Shown: positions 33,852 through 42,824, numbered from the stretch's first letter. The stretch is DNA of 56,671 nucleotides from Deltaproteobacteria bacterium (GCA_020059605.1 JAGVBT010000150.1:1-56671); one strand, 5' to 3'. Notes: a model not told the origin generated them from the sequence alone. Program-made: numbers and translations.

Positions 33852-36203
33852 TTATTTTAATATTTCTTTGAGCAATACCAATGCCACTTCTTTCGATTTT
33901 TCACCGACTTCTTTTACGGGACCCACGCAGGAGGGACATCCATAGGGGCATTCGCATTTTGAAATGAGTCCCCTTGTCTTTTCAAGAAGGCTCAGCGTAT
34001 CGTCGAAGAGCTGGTGGCTGAATCCCATTCCTCCCGGATAATGATCATAGATGAAGAGAGTCGGTTCAAAGAGGTCGATCCTCTCCTCGGGGACCTCTTC
34101 CGGAGAGCTAAGGGAGGTGTAGATTCTTTTCGAATCCCTTGTAAGCCGGAGGAACCACCTGGCCCCCCTGTCGCCCACGCACCGGTTCAGATCCCGAGGG
34201 TCGCACATCAGGTGAAGGGCGGCCATGGAATGAAAGGCATAGCCCAGGCCGAGGATCCCGTCGATCACCTCCAGCCGTGGATAGGGAAGTCCCTCCACCA
34301 AATCCCTTCTGAAGGTGATCCAGTAGGAGGTGGTATGAAACTGGAGGTCGGGGAGCTCAATCTTACCATATCCCAAATTTTCAAGGGTATAGAACTTGAT
34401 CTTCTTATACCCGACGATACGGGTAGCCACTCCCACCTCGCCATGTTCGAAGGCAATCCCCTCTTTCTGTCCTTTTTCAAAACCCTCCAGGATGGAGACA
34501 TCGGTGTAATCGATCGCATCCGTAAAGTAGTCCCCGTCGGTTTTCTTCACATAGGCCCTTCGGTTCCCGTAGTCAAGCTTCTCCACCGTGTAGAGCTCTG
34601 ACTCGCACAGATAAACCGCCCCTTCATAAAGCGTGGTATGGGCAGCGGTGAAATCGACCTCTGCGATCACCTCTTCCTTTTTCCGGGTGGTATCGACCAC
34701 GACGAAATTCTCTTCGGAGGTCGAACGCAGGCTCACCTTGTCCGCCGGATAGGCATCCCTGTTCCAGTACCAGTGACGGTCCACATGATGAAGGATCCCC
34801 TTTTCTGCGAGATACTTCAACAGCTCGCCCAGATTTTCTCTGCCGAAACGATCGCCGTCCTGAAAGGGAAGTTCGAAGGCCGCGCACTGGATATGGCTGA
34901 GAAGGATGAGGAGATTGTCCGGATTGATTAATCCGCATTCCGGAGATCTTCCGAAGAAATAGTCCGGGTTTTCGATGATGAACTGGTCCAGGGGTTGGCT
35001 CCGCGCAATCAGGACCACCAACGATTTTTCCGCACGTCTCCCTGCCCTTCCTGCCTGTTGATAGGTGCTGGCAATCGTCCCGGGATAGCCCACGATCATG
35101 CAGACATCCAGGTCCCCGATATCGATCCCCAGCTCAAGGGCGTTTGTCGAGACAACGGCCTTCACCTCCTTCTCTCGCAATCCTTTCTCAATCTCCCTCC
35201 GGACTTCCGGAAGATAGCCTCCGCGATATCCTCTGACTTTCCCCTTATCCGCCAGTCTCTTCTCAAATCGATCTTTCAAATATTTGGTCAAAACCTCCAC
35301 GTTCAGCCGGCTGGTGGCAAAGAGAATCGTCTGAATCCCCTGCTTGATGAAGGGCGAGACCAGCCGTCTTGCCGCATGAATGGCGTTCCCCCGGATCCCC
35401 AGTTCCTTGTTGACCACCGGCGGATTATAGAAGAGAAAGATTTTCTCCGAGGAGGGCGCCCCGTTCCGATCAATCAGATGAACCTCTCTTTCCAGAAGCC
35501 TTTCGGCAAGCTCTTTGGGGTTGGCAATCGTTGCCGAACAACAGATGAACTGAGGCCTCGATCCGTAGAAGCGGGAGATCCGGTCCAACCGCCTTAGGAC
35601 ATTGGTCATGTGCGATCCGAAAACACCCCGGTAGGTGTGGAGCTCGTCGATCACCACAAATTTCAAATTCTGGAAGAAGGTCACCCATTTCGTATGATGG
35701 GGAAGGATTCCCGTGTGGAGCATATCGGGATTGGTGATGACGATGTCCCCCTGCGTGCGGATGGCCTGCCTCGCATCCTGGGGGGTGTCTCCGTCGTAGG
35801 TAAAGGTCTTGATCGGTTTTCCGATTCGTCCGATAAGGGTCTGGAGTTCGACCATCTGGTCCTGGGAGAGGGCCTTGGTGGGAAAGAGATAGAATGCTTT
35901 TGAAGAGGGATCGGAGAGCTTTCTGTTCAACACCGACAGGTTGTAGCAGAGGGTTTTTCCGGATGCCGTGGGAGTCACCACCACCACATCCTTGCCGTTT
36001 TGTATCCGTTCGATCGATTCGGCCTGATGAGAGTAAAGGGCTCCGATCCCAGCTTCTTTGAGCGCCTCCCTCAGCAAGGGACCGACAAAATGCGGGAAAG
36101 GCCGGTAGTCCGCTTCCCGTTTTTTAAAAACACGCAGGTTAGTGATGCAGGACGAAATATTTTTCGAACGTTTCCACGCCCGGACAATCTCCTCAATCGA
36201 CAT
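33852..36203 (-). CDS. mrfA: MrfA/YprA-like DEAD/DEAH-box helicase with C-terminal DUF1998 cysteine motif
   Basis: 783 residues; AAGGGGATATCGG precedes the ATG. Helicase motifs in order: Q-like region YSHQAESIERIQ, motif I TPTASGKT, Ia FPTKALSQDQ, motif II VIDELHTY, motif III CCSATI, then IV-VI with TNALELGIDIGD and QQAGRAGRR. The C-terminal ~250 residues are the DUF1998 region, ending in a four-cysteine metal site CECPYGCPSC. This layout is that of MrfA (YprA), a 3'-5' DNA translocase of an excision repair pathway. With mrfB downstream it forms a complete pair. Confidence 0.92.
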   Translation of the reverse strand: MSIEEIVRAWKRSKNISSCITNLRVFKKREADYRPFPHFVGPLLREALKEAGIGALYSHQAESIERIQNGKDVVVVTPTASGKTLCYNLSVLNRKLSDPSSKAFYLFPTKALSQDQMVELQTLIGRIGKPIKTFTYDGDTPQDARQAIRTQGDIVITNPDMLHTGILPHHTKWVTFFQNLKFVVIDELHTYRGVFGSHMTNVLRRLDRISRFYGSRPQFICCSATIANPKELAERLLEREVHLIDRNGAPSSEKIFLFYNPPVVNKELGIRGNAIHAARRLVSPFIKQGIQTILFATSRLNVEVLTKYLKDRFEKRLADKGKVRGYRGGYLPEVRREIEKGLREKEVKAVVSTNALELGIDIGDLDVCMIVGYPGTIASTYQQAGRAGRRAEKSLVVLIARSQPLDQFIIENPDYFFGRSPECGLINPDNLLILLSHIQCAAFELPFQDGDRFGRENLGELLKYLAEKGILHHVDRHWYWNRDAYPADKVSLRSTSEENFVVVDTTRKKEEVIAEVDFTAAHTTLYEGAVYLCESELYTVEKLDYGNRRAYVKKTDGDYFTDAIDYTDVSILEGFEKGQKEGIAFEHGEVGVATRIVGYKKIKFYTLENLGYGKIELPDLQFHTTSYWITFRRDLVEGLPYPRLEVIDGILGLGYAFHSMAALHLMCDPRDLNRCVGDRGARWFLRLTRDSKRIYTSLSSPEEVPEERIDLFEPTLFIYDHYPGGMGFSHQLFDDTLSLLEKTRGLISKCECPYGCPSCVGPVKEVGEKSKEVALVLLKEILK

Positions 36204-36218
36204 CCGATATCCCCTTGA

Positions 36219-36390
36219 AAATCCGAAATCCGAATATCGAAATTCGAAACAAATTCAAATTTTCAAAATCCAAATGTCATAAACTTTAATTTATTTCAAA
36301 CATTTGAAATTTGGTCATTTCCACCCAAGGCGGATCCGCTTTTGGCGGATGAGATCGTTTCGGATTTCGAATTTAGAATTTAGGATTTTT
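36219..36390. repeat. Long AT-rich palindromic repeat, copy C, with insertion
   Basis: The left arm AAATCCGAAATCCGAATATC with CGAAATTCGAAACAAATTC is matched by CATTTGAAATTTGGTCATTT and GTTTCGGATTTCGAATTT. The right arm is split at about 36321-36356 by CCACCCAAGGCGGATCCGCT and TTTGGCGGATGAGAT, a short GC-rich palindrome. The element lies upstream of mrfA. Confidence 0.8.
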
Positions 36391-36394
36391 GATA

Positions 36395-37537
36395 TTAAAT
36401 CTCTCCTCCCTCAAAGGCCTGGATAAAGGCTTCGACCACCTCATGATCGAACTGTGTGCCGGCACATCTCCTCAATTCTTTGATCGCCATCTCCTTGCTC
36501 AAGGCTCTTCGGTAGGGACGGTCCGTGGTCATGGCGTCAAAGGTATCGGTCACGGACACAATCTTTGCGATGATCGGAATATTTTCCCCCCTTAATCCCT
36601 CTGGATACCCTGTCCCATCGATCTGTTCGTGGTGATATTTGATCCCTGGAATGATGTTTCTCAGTTGCTTGATATGGTCGATGATCTCTGCTCCCATATT
36701 GGCATGTTGTTTGATCTGATTGAACTCTTCGGGGTCCAATTGTTCCGGTTTTTTAAGGATTTGATCGTCGATTCCGATTTTTCCGATATCGTGAAGCACC
36801 GAGGAGATCTGCAGCCACTTCACTTCCATGGGCTTCAACCCAAGGCGCCTTGCCGTGGCCAGACTGTATGTAGTGACCCTGTGGGTATGTCCACCCGTGT
36901 AGGGGTCCCGTTTTTCGATGGCATTGGCCAGAGATTCGGCCGTTTGAAAAAACATCTCCTCCAGCTCCTGGTAGAGGCGGGCATTGTCCAATGCGATGGC
37001 CACCTGGTCGGCGAGGGAGATGAAGAGAGATCGATCCTCGTCATCAAAGTCCTGCCCCTCCTTTTTGTTTATCGCTTCCAGAACCCCGATCGTCTTTTCC
37101 TTGACCTTGACCGGGACACAGATGATGTTTCTCGTTTTAAACTCCGTCTGGTCGTCCACCCCTTTAAAAAATCGGAGGTCTTGCTCGGGAGCATTGATGA
37201 TCAGCGGATCCCCCTTCTGGGCCACCCATCCCGCAATCCCTTCTCCGAGGTTGAGGGTGATTTTCTTGATCTTCTCTTCGTTATCTCCCAGAGCCACCTC
37301 AAAGCAGAGGTGTTTCCTCTCTTCATCGATGAGAAGCAGGGAACCCGCTTCCGCCTTCATTAAGCGGGTGGCCGCCTCCATCGCCCTTCTCCGGACTTCC
37401 TGATGATCCAGCGTGGAGTTTAGGATTTGGCCCAATTGCGAGAGGAGGACAAGTCTTTCCGTTTTCTCCTCAATCCGTTTCAATTGATCCATCCATCCGT
37501 TCAGATTCATATCCTGGTGGCAATTCTGGTCAGCCAT
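36395..37537 (-). CDS. GAF plus HD-GYP domain protein (probable cyclic-di-GMP phosphodiesterase)
   Basis: About 380 residues; the start at 37537 follows GCGGGGACC, with alternatives at 37558 and 37510. A GAF domain (about 35-190) with GEGIAGWVAQKG is followed by an HD-GYP domain. The latter carries HDIGKIGIDD (metal-binding His-Asp), HHEQIDGTGYPEGL (the HHE and GYP signature) and DTFDAMTTDRPYR. These residues are complete, so hydrolysis of cyclic di-GMP is likely. It has no receiver or membrane segment. The signal bound by the GAF domain is unknown. Confidence 0.9.
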   Translation of the reverse strand: MADQNCHQDMNLNGWMDQLKRIEEKTERLVLLSQLGQILNSTLDHQEVRRRAMEAATRLMKAEAGSLLLIDEERKHLCFEVALGDNEEKIKKITLNLGEGIAGWVAQKGDPLIINAPEQDLRFFKGVDDQTEFKTRNIICVPVKVKEKTIGVLEAINKKEGQDFDDEDRSLFISLADQVAIALDNARLYQELEEMFFQTAESLANAIEKRDPYTGGHTHRVTTYSLATARRLGLKPMEVKWLQISSVLHDIGKIGIDDQILKKPEQLDPEEFNQIKQHANMGAEIIDHIKQLRNIIPGIKYHHEQIDGTGYPEGLRGENIPIIAKIVSVTDTFDAMTTDRPYRRALSKEMAIKELRRCAGTQFDHEVVEAFIQAFEGGEI

Positions 37538-37629
37538 GGTCCCCGCAGCGGAGTTCATCCATCTTACCCCGTAAGAAGGAATGCCCCGCTCGGTTTCGAG
37601 TCGCAACGACTGGAATTTCTAACAACGTC

Positions 37630-38886
37630 TCACACCTCCAGGAGGATGAGATCGGGATCTTCGAGGCGGGCGATCACGGTGTTAAGAAAACGGGCTCCTT
37701 CTCCACCATCCACGACACGGTGATCAAATGAAAGGGAGAGGCTCAGAATTTTTCGAACCACTAATTTTCCATTTCTCACCAAAGGCGTGTCTTTCATTTT
37801 TCCGACACCGAGGATTGCCACTTCAGGGTAATTGATGATTGGAGTCGCATAGATTCCGCCTAATGCCCCGTAGTTGGAGATGGTGAAGGTCCCCCCCCTC
37901 AAATCGGCCAGGTCAATCGTTCGATTCCTGGCCTTTTCAACCAGCTGGGTTAACTCGTCCGCTATCTGAAGGATGGACTTATCCTTTGCATTTTTCACCA
38001 CGGGAACCATCAGGCCTTCAGGTGTATCGGTGGCGACGCCGATGTTAAAATATTTTTTCAGAATGATCTCCTCATGTTCATCATCCAACGAGGCATTGAG
38101 ATAGGGATGCTCGCTCAATCCGGCGATCACGGCTTTGACGATGAAAGGAAGGATGGTCAGCCTGATCCCCTTTTTCTCCGCCGTCTTCTTCTCCTTCTCC
38201 CTGATCTTCCACAATTCCGTGACATCCGCTTCATCCATCGTAGTCACATGAGGTGCCGTATATTTCGATTTGACCATCGCCTTGGCAATGGAGCGCCGAA
38301 CCCCTCTTAACGGAATTCGATCCACATATCCGTAAAGGTCATACTTCTTCACTTTTGTAATCTTCTTTTCCGGCTCCGGAGGTTTTCCCTTGGCATCGGC
38401 GAATTGGCGAACATCCTTCTCCAGAACTCGCCCCTCAGGCCCGCTCCCTTTCATTTTATTAATATCAACCCCCATCTCCTTTGCCAGAGATCGAACAGCA
38501 GGAGTGGCAAGCGCATGTTCGCTGACCAGGACTGTTTTAACCGGTTCTGCTGTAACGGTTACGGATGGGGCTTCTTCAGGCGCCTCCTCCAATTCACCCA
38601 CAACCCCCACTGATCCGGGTCTTGGAGGTGGAGCGGCCAATGCTTCTCCTTCCTCTCCGATAATGACAATTACCTGCCCTACCTTGATGATCTCTTTTTC
38701 CTTGGCCAATATTTTCAGAATGACCCCTGTTTTGGGAGAAGGGATCTCGGCAAGGGCCTTGTCGGTTTCCACCTCAACAAGAGGCTGCCCCTCTTTAACT
38801 TCATCCCCTTCTTTGACCAGCCAGCGTACGATCTCCCCTTCGGTCAGCCCTTCTCCGATATCAGGAAACTTGAATTCGAAAGCCAT
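37630..38886 (-). CDS. 2-oxoacid dehydrogenase E2 (dihydrolipoamide acyltransferase)
   Basis: 418 residues; TAGGAGG precedes the ATG. One lipoyl domain (residues 1-80, Lys43 in ETDKALAE), an E1/E3-binding domain (about 125-165, TPAVRSLAKEMGV) and the catalytic acyltransferase domain with HRVVDGG (His389, Asp393). Linkers are rich in Pro, Glu and Ala. It transfers the acyl group from E1 to coenzyme A, giving acetyl- or branched-chain acyl-CoA. It follows the E1 genes; E3 is not in the window. The substrate (pyruvate or branched-chain 2-oxoacids) cannot be fixed from sequence alone. Confidence 0.93.
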   Translation of the reverse strand: MAFEFKFPDIGEGLTEGEIVRWLVKEGDEVKEGQPLVEVETDKALAEIPSPKTGVILKILAKEKEIIKVGQVIVIIGEEGEALAAPPPRPGSVGVVGELEEAPEEAPSVTVTAEPVKTVLVSEHALATPAVRSLAKEMGVDINKMKGSGPEGRVLEKDVRQFADAKGKPPEPEKKITKVKKYDLYGYVDRIPLRGVRRSIAKAMVKSKYTAPHVTTMDEADVTELWKIREKEKKTAEKKGIRLTILPFIVKAVIAGLSEHPYLNASLDDEHEEIILKKYFNIGVATDTPEGLMVPVVKNAKDKSILQIADELTQLVEKARNRTIDLADLRGGTFTISNYGALGGIYATPIINYPEVAILGVGKMKDTPLVRNGKLVVRKILSLSLSFDHRVVDGGEGARFLNTVIARLEDPDLILLEV

Positions 38887-38896
38887 CTCAGACCTC

Positions 38897-38974
38897 CTAA
38901 GGTTAAGGTCGAGGTTAAGGTTCAGCCTAAGAAAAAATCTATTTTTTGCTCAACCTTAACCTTAGCCTCAACCT
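38897..38974. repeat. GGTTAAGG/CCTTAACC hairpin between E1beta and E2 genes
   Basis: CTAAGGTTAAGGTCGAGGTT and AAGGTT (38898-38922) face CAACCTTAACCTTAGCCTCA and ACCT (38951-38974) with a short A/T-rich centre. The stem lies just ahead of the E2 ribosome-binding site and might adjust E2 translation or message stability. Related blocks are found near 13700 and at 15339. Confidence 0.6.
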
Positions 38975-38981
38975 GGATTTG

Positions 38982-39959
38982 TCAAAAACTCATCACCTTT
39001 TTCACCGCTGCCACAACTCTCTTGGGATTGGGGAGATAGTAGTGTTCGGACTTCAGCAAGGGCATAGGGATATCGAATCCCGTCACCCTCTCAATAGGCG
39101 CCTGAAGAGAGAGAAATGCCTTCTCATTGATCAGAGCAATGATCTCAGCCCCCAGGCCGCAAGTCTTTGGCGCCTCGTGGACAACGACCGCTCTTCCTGT
39201 TTTTCGAATCGATGTGATGATCGCATCCACATCCATGGGCGAGATCGTTCTGAGATCGATGATCTCCATATCGATCTTATCACCTTTCAATTCCTCAGCC
39301 GCATTTAAAACCTCTCTCACCATTGCACCCCAGGCAATGACCGTCACATCCCTGCCTTCCTGAACCAATCGAGCTTTGCCCAATGGAATGGTATAGGCTC
39401 CTTCCTGAACCTCCTCGCGAATGGCCCTGTAGATGCGTTTGGGTTCAAGAAAGATGACCGGGTCGAGGTCACGGATCGAAGCAAGGAGCAACCCTTTCGC
39501 CTCAGAGGGAGTGGATGGGATGACCACTTTGATCCCTGGCGTATGGGCTAAGATCGCCTCTGGGCTTTCAGAATGATGTTCAGGCGCATGGATGCCACCC
39601 CCATAGGGAACCCGGATGACCAATGGACAGGTAAACCTTCCCCGTGAGCGATTCCGAATCCGGCCGATGTGGTTGGTAATCTGATCGAGGCAGGGATAGA
39701 GAAAACCATCGAACTGAATCTCGGCAATCGGCCGGAGTCCATAGAGGGCCATGCCCATGGCTGTGCCTACGATTCCTGCCTCCGCGAGAGGGGTATCAAC
39801 TACCCGCTCACCGCCAAACCTCGCCTGGAGCCCATCGGTCACACGAAAGACCCCACCCTCGCGGCCCACGTCCTCACCTAAGACCACGACCCTCTTATCC
39901 CTCTCCATCTCCTCCCGGAGAGCTAAGTTAATTGCCTCCACCATATTGAGACGTGCCAT
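38982..39959 (-). CDS. 2-oxoacid dehydrogenase E1 component, beta subunit
   Basis: About 325 residues from the ATG at 39959, nine bases after GGGGAG. The family core is present: [51 protein letters not shown] and [16 protein letters not shown]. With E1alpha it forms the thiamine diphosphate-dependent decarboxylase. It sits between the E1alpha and E2 genes. Confidence 0.95.
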   Translation of the reverse strand: MARLNMVEAINLALREEMERDKRVVVLGEDVGREGGVFRVTDGLQARFGGERVVDTPLAEAGIVGTAMGMALYGLRPIAEIQFDGFLYPCLDQITNHIGRIRNRSRGRFTCPLVIRVPYGGGIHAPEHHSESPEAILAHTPGIKVVIPSTPSEAKGLLLASIRDLDPVIFLEPKRIYRAIREEVQEGAYTIPLGKARLVQEGRDVTVIAWGAMVREVLNAAEELKGDKIDMEIIDLRTISPMDVDAIITSIRKTGRAVVVHEAPKTCGLGAEIIALINEKAFLSLQAPIERVTGFDIPMPLLKSEHYYLPNPKRVVAAVKKVMSF

Positions 39960-40011
39960 AATCAAATTCTCCCCAACGAATCCTTTCTCTACTGAACTTG
40001 AGTCCCTGAAT

Positions 40012-40150
40012 AAATTCGAAATCCGAATATCGAAATCCGAAACAAATCCGAATGTTCAAAATTCCAATGTTTTAAAATTTTTTCATTTTGAACATTTGAA
40101 ATTGGGTCATTTGAAATTGTTTCGAAATTCGGATTTCGTGCTTCGGATTT
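40012..40150. repeat. Long AT-rich palindromic repeat, copy D
   Basis: An uninterrupted copy. The left arm is TTCGAAATCCGAATATCGAA, then ATCCGAAACAAATCCGAATG; the right arm is ATTTGAAATTGGGTCATTTG, then TTGTTTCGAAATTCGGATTT. It fills the spacer between the E1alpha stop and the E1beta start, so it would be transcribed within the operon. Confidence 0.8.
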
Positions 40151-40153
40151 GAT

Positions 40154-41224
40154 CTAAAGTGTTGCCTTCAAATATTCCATCTGTTCTTTCAACTGCGGCG
40201 TCATCTCTGCAAACACATATTTAAAAATATCTTCAACTTCGGGTACTGGAACCGCTTCAGCCTCCTTAACTACCTGGTCAATCTCCTTCTGCGCCTCTTC
40301 AGTCAACCGCTTTTCAACATCATCACTCCAGAGTCCCCTCTCTTTTAAATAGAGTCTAAGCCTGACCAATGGGTCCAAAGGTTTCCATGGCTCCATCTCT
40401 TCATCCGTCCTGTATTTGGTTGGATCATCCGCAGTGGTATGGGGACCGAATCGATAGGTCACTCCCTCAATAAGGGTGGATCCTCCTCCGGAGCGGGCTT
40501 TATCAACGGCTTCCTTTGTTGCCGTGTAGACAGCAAAGAGATCGTTTCCGTCCACCTGAATTCCATCAACTCCATAGGCAACTGACTTCTGGGCAATCGT
40601 CTCCGAGGCGGTCTGGATCTTTCTTGGAACAGAGATGGCAAACTGGTTATTCTGGCAGAAGAAGATGCTCGGAGTTTTGAAAACTCCCGCGAGGTTCATC
40701 GCCTCATGAAAATCACCTTTGGAGGTTGCGCCATCTCCAAAATAGGCGATGGTCACAATTTTATCTCCCCGGATTTTTGCCGCCCAGGCAGTGCCGACCG
40801 CATGAAGAGGATGAGTCCCAACGGGTATGGAAACTGGCATAACATTGATCCCCTCCGGAGCACGACTCCCTTCCTCATTGCCCATCCAGTAGAGGTAAAC
40901 CGTTTTAAGGGGAATGCCCATCATCAGGCTTGCGGCCAATTCCCTGAAGGCTGGAAAGACCCAATCCCCTCTTTGAAGCGCATAGGCGCTTCCAACCTGG
41001 CAAACCTCCTGCCCCCAGACAGGCGCATAGGTTCCCATTCTTCCCTGTCGCTGGAGCATCAAGGCCTTCTGATCAGCCAGCCGGATGAAGACCATCTTCT
41101 GATAAAGCTGGAGCGTTTCCTGATCGTTGAGCGGCGCCCCCATCTCCGAATAAAGCGTCCCATCAGGCTTAAGCATCTGGAACATCTTTCCCTTTAAAGG
41201 ATGGTAATCCTCAAACAAACCCAT
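40154..41224 (-). CDS. 2-oxoacid dehydrogenase E1 component, alpha subunit
   Basis: About 356 residues from the ATG at 41224, with GAGGGAGTAAAT upstream. The thiamine diphosphate site is GDGATSKGDFHEAMNLAG through FFCQNN. The phosphorylation-loop-like region reads YRFGPHTTADDPTKYR. The type resembles Gram-positive pyruvate or branched-chain 2-oxoacid dehydrogenases (separate alpha and beta chains). It is first gene of the operon E1alpha-E1beta-E2. Confidence 0.95.
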   Translation of the reverse strand: MGLFEDYHPLKGKMFQMLKPDGTLYSEMGAPLNDQETLQLYQKMVFIRLADQKALMLQRQGRMGTYAPVWGQEVCQVGSAYALQRGDWVFPAFRELAASLMMGIPLKTVYLYWMGNEEGSRAPEGINVMPVSIPVGTHPLHAVGTAWAAKIRGDKIVTIAYFGDGATSKGDFHEAMNLAGVFKTPSIFFCQNNQFAISVPRKIQTASETIAQKSVAYGVDGIQVDGNDLFAVYTATKEAVDKARSGGGSTLIEGVTYRFGPHTTADDPTKYRTDEEMEPWKPLDPLVRLRLYLKERGLWSDDVEKRLTEEAQKEIDQVVKEAEAVPVPEVEDIFKYVFAEMTPQLKEQMEYLKATL

Positions 41225-41304
41225 ATTTACTCCCTCATTTCCGATTTTAGATTCTAACACGCAAAATCTGAGAATTTTCTTCTAACATTTTGACCCACTA
41301 AGAA

Positions 41305-41402
41305 TCTCCCCTCCCCTGGCGGGAGGGGATTGAGGGGAGGGGAACCAAATTCCCTTTGTCCACCCCCACCTCTATCCTCCCCCGTCGAAGGGGGAGGAGG
41401 CT
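41305..41402. repeat. C/G-run palindromes upstream of the E1alpha operon
   Basis: TCCCCTCCCCTGGCGGGAGG (41306 onwards), continuing GGATTGAGGGGAGGGG, is a strong hairpin. It is followed by CCTCCCCCGTCGAAGGGGGA (41375 on). The pieces resemble the other C/G-run palindromes at 3455, 43293 and 52927. No gene is seen in 41225-41487. Confidence 0.55.
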
Positions 41403-41487
41403 TAGCGCCAAAATTTCAAATATTTTTGGTTAGATTTTAGATTTAAGATTTTTTCAATCCGTATTCCGCAATCTGCAATCCGAAATT

Positions 41488-41760
41488 TTATTCAAGGGCC
41501 CATTTCTTCAGCCGTTCGTAGTCTGCGGAACCGCATATCCATTTCCCGGTCTTCGTATTGAAGAAAAAGGGGACTCCCCCGCATTGTCCTTTATCGTACT
41601 CTCTCATCAGCTTGGCATTCGCTTCATTGTGCCAGATCTCAAGCCTGGCCACACGGATGCCCTCTTCATCCTCTAACCTCTCCACGAGAGGATCCATATG
41701 ATGGCAGTGCGGTCACTCTGCCCCGGTAAATTCCAAAAGATAAAATTCCTCCTTGGACAT
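41488..41760 (-). CDS. Thioredoxin-like selenoprotein: in-frame TGA (Sec16) in a U-P-H-C redox motif
   Basis: The minus strand from the ATG at 41760, eight bases after AGGAG, reads MSKEEFYLLEFTGAE, then TGA (41713-41715), then PHCHHMDPLVERLEDEEG in the same frame to 41488, 90 residues in all. The TGA occupies the first position of the redox-active pair in a small thioredoxin fold, where a Cys is expected: U16-P-H-C19. The downstream part has the family cis-proline loop (GVPFFFN) and further Cys in GQCGG and WICG. A hairpin of bacterial SECIS form follows the TGA. Taken as an ordinary stop, the gene would yield a 15-residue peptide despite an excellent start signal. Translation starting at the downstream Met would delete the first strand and active site. 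Probable role: thiol-disulfide reductant in the cytoplasm. It lies 14 bases beyond the prenyltransferase stop on the same strand? No: it is downstream of that gene in transcription, so it may be the last gene of the DoxX-UbiA unit. Confidence 0.8.
41677..41691 (-). promoter_or_regulatory. Candidate bacterial SECIS hairpin
   Basis: In the message, CCUCUC-GUG-GAGAGG forms a perfect six-base-pair stem with a three-base loop starting with G. Twenty-one bases separate the UGA from the stem, so the loop starts 27 bases after it. This fits the known bacterial SECIS form (loop roughly 16-37 bases after UGA, a G at the loop start). A competing outer pairing (AUCCUCU with AGAGGAU, 41668-41693) is also possible. 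Confidence 0.55.
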
Positions 41761-41774
41761 GCGATGTTCTCCTT

Positions 41775-42824
41775 TCATGTTGGAATCGTTGCCTCCCGGA
41801 CCTTATCTCTATTCCGCGGGAATAATATTTTCCCGATCAACCTTGCAATAGGAATGTAAAGGATGATTAAAACGAAAAGGGGAAGAGTCGATGCGACCAG
41901 ATTGCCTGACCCAAATCCTTCCATAAAATATGCGAGGATGAGCAAGATGCCTGTGAAGTTATGGGTGCAGATCATTCCCAGGTTGGCGGGCGCCATCTTC
42001 ACAGGATCCTGATAATTGCCTCTTAAAATCGAAATGGTCTTAAAGGCAATGGGAAGGGTCAGCAGGGAGATCAATCCAACAAAAGGAATCTTCCCTAAAA
42101 AGATGCCCATCAGGATGGCGCCATAAGCCGAAAGGAGGCTAAGAATAAATAGTTTCACTCCTGCCTCCCTCCCGAAGCGGGCGACCAAGTTCAGTTTTCC
42201 GGCTTTCCTGTCTTCAAGATAATCTGGAATTTCATTGATCGTAATCATCGAGAAGAGCATGATCCCGAAGGGAAGCGTTCCCCAGAAGGCTTCCCATGAG
42301 AGCTTCTGCGTCTGGACATAGTAAGCTCCGAGACCGATGCCCGGACCGAAGCAGAGGAGCTGGGCGATTTCCCCGAGCCCCCTGTAGCCGAATCGAATGG
42401 GGGGAGCCGTATAAAAGAAGGCACAGAAAAAACCAAATGCTAAAAGGAAGAGAACAAAAGATCCCCTCAAAATTCCTAAAAATATTCCGATCCCGATTGC
42501 AATGATATAGAAGCCCGCAAAGACGTGACGCATCTGATCGGGACTGATCAAACCCTTTGAAAGAGTGCCGCTTCCACCTGAATAAGGATTCCCATGCGAA
42601 TCGAAAGCATCGACCAGATGGCGGAAGTCATAATAGTCATCCGTCATATTGAGGGCCAGGTGGTTAAGGACGAGACCCAGCAACACCAGGAGGAAGTATC
42701 CCGTATGGAATTGGCCTTCAAAGGTCCAGGCAATCATCCCTCCCAATATTCCCGGTATGAAACTGGCGGAGGCATAGTGAAATCGGAAGGCCTTCCACCA
42801 GACCTGAAGAGATTTTAAGCTCAT
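41775..42824 (-). CDS. UbiA-family prenyltransferase, MenA-like
   Basis: About 349 residues from the ATG at 42824, two bases after the DoxX stop. Eight to nine membrane helices are present. The two Asp-rich motifs of the family are NMTDDYYDFRHLVD and DYLEDRKAGK, which bind Mg2+ and prenyl diphosphate. The pattern is closest to MenA-type 1,4-dihydroxy-2-naphthoate prenyltransferases of menaquinone synthesis, though other UbiA substrates remain possible. Menaquinone would suit the cytochrome systems elsewhere in the window. Confidence 0.85.
   Translation of the reverse strand: MSLKSLQVWWKAFRFHYASASFIPGILGGMIAWTFEGQFHTGYFLLVLLGLVLNHLALNMTDDYYDFRHLVDAFDSHGNPYSGGSGTLSKGLISPDQMRHVFAGFYIIAIGIGIFLGILRGSFVLFLLAFGFFCAFFYTAPPIRFGYRGLGEIAQLLCFGPGIGLGAYYVQTQKLSWEAFWGTLPFGIMLFSMITINEIPDYLEDRKAGKLNLVARFGREAGVKLFILSLLSAYGAILMGIFLGKIPFVGLISLLTLPIAFKTISILRGNYQDPVKMAPANLGMICTHNFTGILLILAYFMEGFGSGNLVASTLPLFVLIILYIPIARLIGKILFPRNRDKVREATIPT

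Noticed and set aside
12612-40150. CRISPR array
   Set aside because: The repeats are widely separated, long and palindromic, with genes between them, and no regular spacer pattern is present.
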